A DNA stretch of 5,544 nucleotides, from contig VGJH01000092.1 of NCBI GenBank assembly GCA_016867505.1, positions 1-5,544 of the forward strand, given 5' to 3'. The translations under genes and the position numbers were made by a program. The notes below the pieces were generated by a model. The model saw only the letters and a program-made list of their open reading frames with translations. It searched no databases and was not told the origin of the DNA. The first letter of the stretch is position 1. Each line of letters opens with the position of its first letter. Shown piece after piece: positions 5,152-5,544 of the stretch. The stretch comes from Candidatus Bathyarchaeota archaeon. Lineage in GTDB: Archaea; Thermoproteota; Bathyarchaeia; TCS64.

Positions 5152-5544
5152 ATGCTGAACACCTCTACAAACAATTTGATTCTGAAAGCTCTCACACTAG
5201 CCTTTGAAGCCCACTCAAGCCAATTCAGGAAAGGGACAAGCATCCCCTACATCGTGCATCCAATGGATGTAGCCAGCATACTGATGAAGAACTTGGCACC
5301 AGAAAACGTAGTAATCGCAGGGCTACTCCACGATGTGGTTGAAGACACGAATGTGTCAATGCAAAGCATACTGGAATCATTCGGTGAAGAAGTTGCCAAC
5401 CTAGTTAGACAAGCTTCAGAACCTCAGGAGCTACTTGGCAATGATACTGTTAAGAAAGAAACGTGGAAGGCACGTAAGATGGATACTATCACAAAGATCA
5501 AGGTTTGCGATGTTAATGCGAAGCTACTCTCCTGTGCTGACAAA
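5152..5544 (+). CDS. RelA/SpoT-type HD domain hydrolase, 3' end cut off by window
   Basis: The 131 visible codons encode the HD-fold domain found in the hydrolase half of RelA/SpoT proteins and in small MESH1-like proteins, a manganese-dependent fold that hydrolyses (p)ppGpp or related nucleotides. Seen motifs are AHSSQFRKGTSIPYIVHP (His36 as metal ligand), AGLLHDVVEDT (His60-Asp61 plus catalytic Glu64-Asp65) and SCADK at the edge (Asp130, last metal ligand). The ETWKARK spacing before SCADK is, in my recollection, typical of stand-alone HD proteins of about 190-200 residues. No synthetase domain is visible, but the gene runs off the window. ATG 5152 places the family's first helix directly at the N-terminus and has a CTATAC box about 25 nt upstream. 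In-frame ATGs at 5113 (with AAAGGA just before) and 5080 would lengthen it. Leu codons here avoid TTA, and the DNA is richer in GC than tldD. Substrate is inferred from family only. Confidence 0.88.
   Translation, partial: MLNTSTNNLILKALTLAFEAHSSQFRKGTSIPYIVHPMDVASILMKNLAPENVVIAGLLHDVVEDTNVSMQSILESFGEEVANLVRQASEPQELLGNDTVKKETWKARKMDTITKIKVCDVNAKLLSCADK

Noticed and set aside
1..5544. CRISPR array, tRNA/rRNA gene, transposase or RiPP precursor peptide
   Set aside because: No regularly spaced repeats, cloverleaf-type sequence, transposase motifs or small Cys/Ser/Thr-rich ORF beside tldD-tldE could be found by eye.

Overview
The window is 5.5 kb of AT-rich DNA from a gene-dense genome with every recognisable gene on the + strand. 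I lean towards an archaeon, at roughly two to one over a bacterium. Only one gene has a strong Shine-Dalgarno sequence. Three of the other four starts have a TATA-like hexamer or octamer about 25-27 nt upstream, as expected for leaderless archaeal transcripts. Arg is mostly AGA in the tldD-like gene, and the TldD/TldE C-termini resemble, from memory, archaeal and thermophile forms. No ribosomal or other phylogenetic marker is present, so this stays an inference.

Layout. Positions 1-263 carry no gene I can support and hold TATA-like stretches. Positions 264-1598 encode an Xaa-Pro aminopeptidase-like M24 metallopeptidase with an unusual metal-site residue. After a 111-bp gap, 1710-3173 and 3174-4538 encode the two subunits of the TldD/TldE metalloprotease, with no bases between stop and start and an AGGAGG ribosome site for the second gene. 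After a 133-bp gap, 4672-5073 encodes a small zinc nucleobase/nucleoside deaminase, closest in feel to guanine deaminase. A strong inverted repeat at 5078-5125 follows. The window then ends inside a stand-alone-looking RelA/SpoT-type HD hydrolase gene (5152 to beyond 5544).

How the genes may work together. TldD and TldE form one heteromeric protease that trims unfolded or modified peptides, and the M24 enzyme could finish proline-containing products, so the first three genes form a plausible peptide-turnover block. The deaminase and the HD hydrolase both point to purine nucleotide metabolism or alarmone turnover and may form a second unit. I see no mobile element, CRISPR array, tRNA, rRNA or RiPP precursor. 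Nothing here is a clearly new system. The points worth a second look are the altered M24 metal site, the spacing of TATA-like boxes to start codons, the 5078-5125 hairpin and the base-composition change in the last gene.
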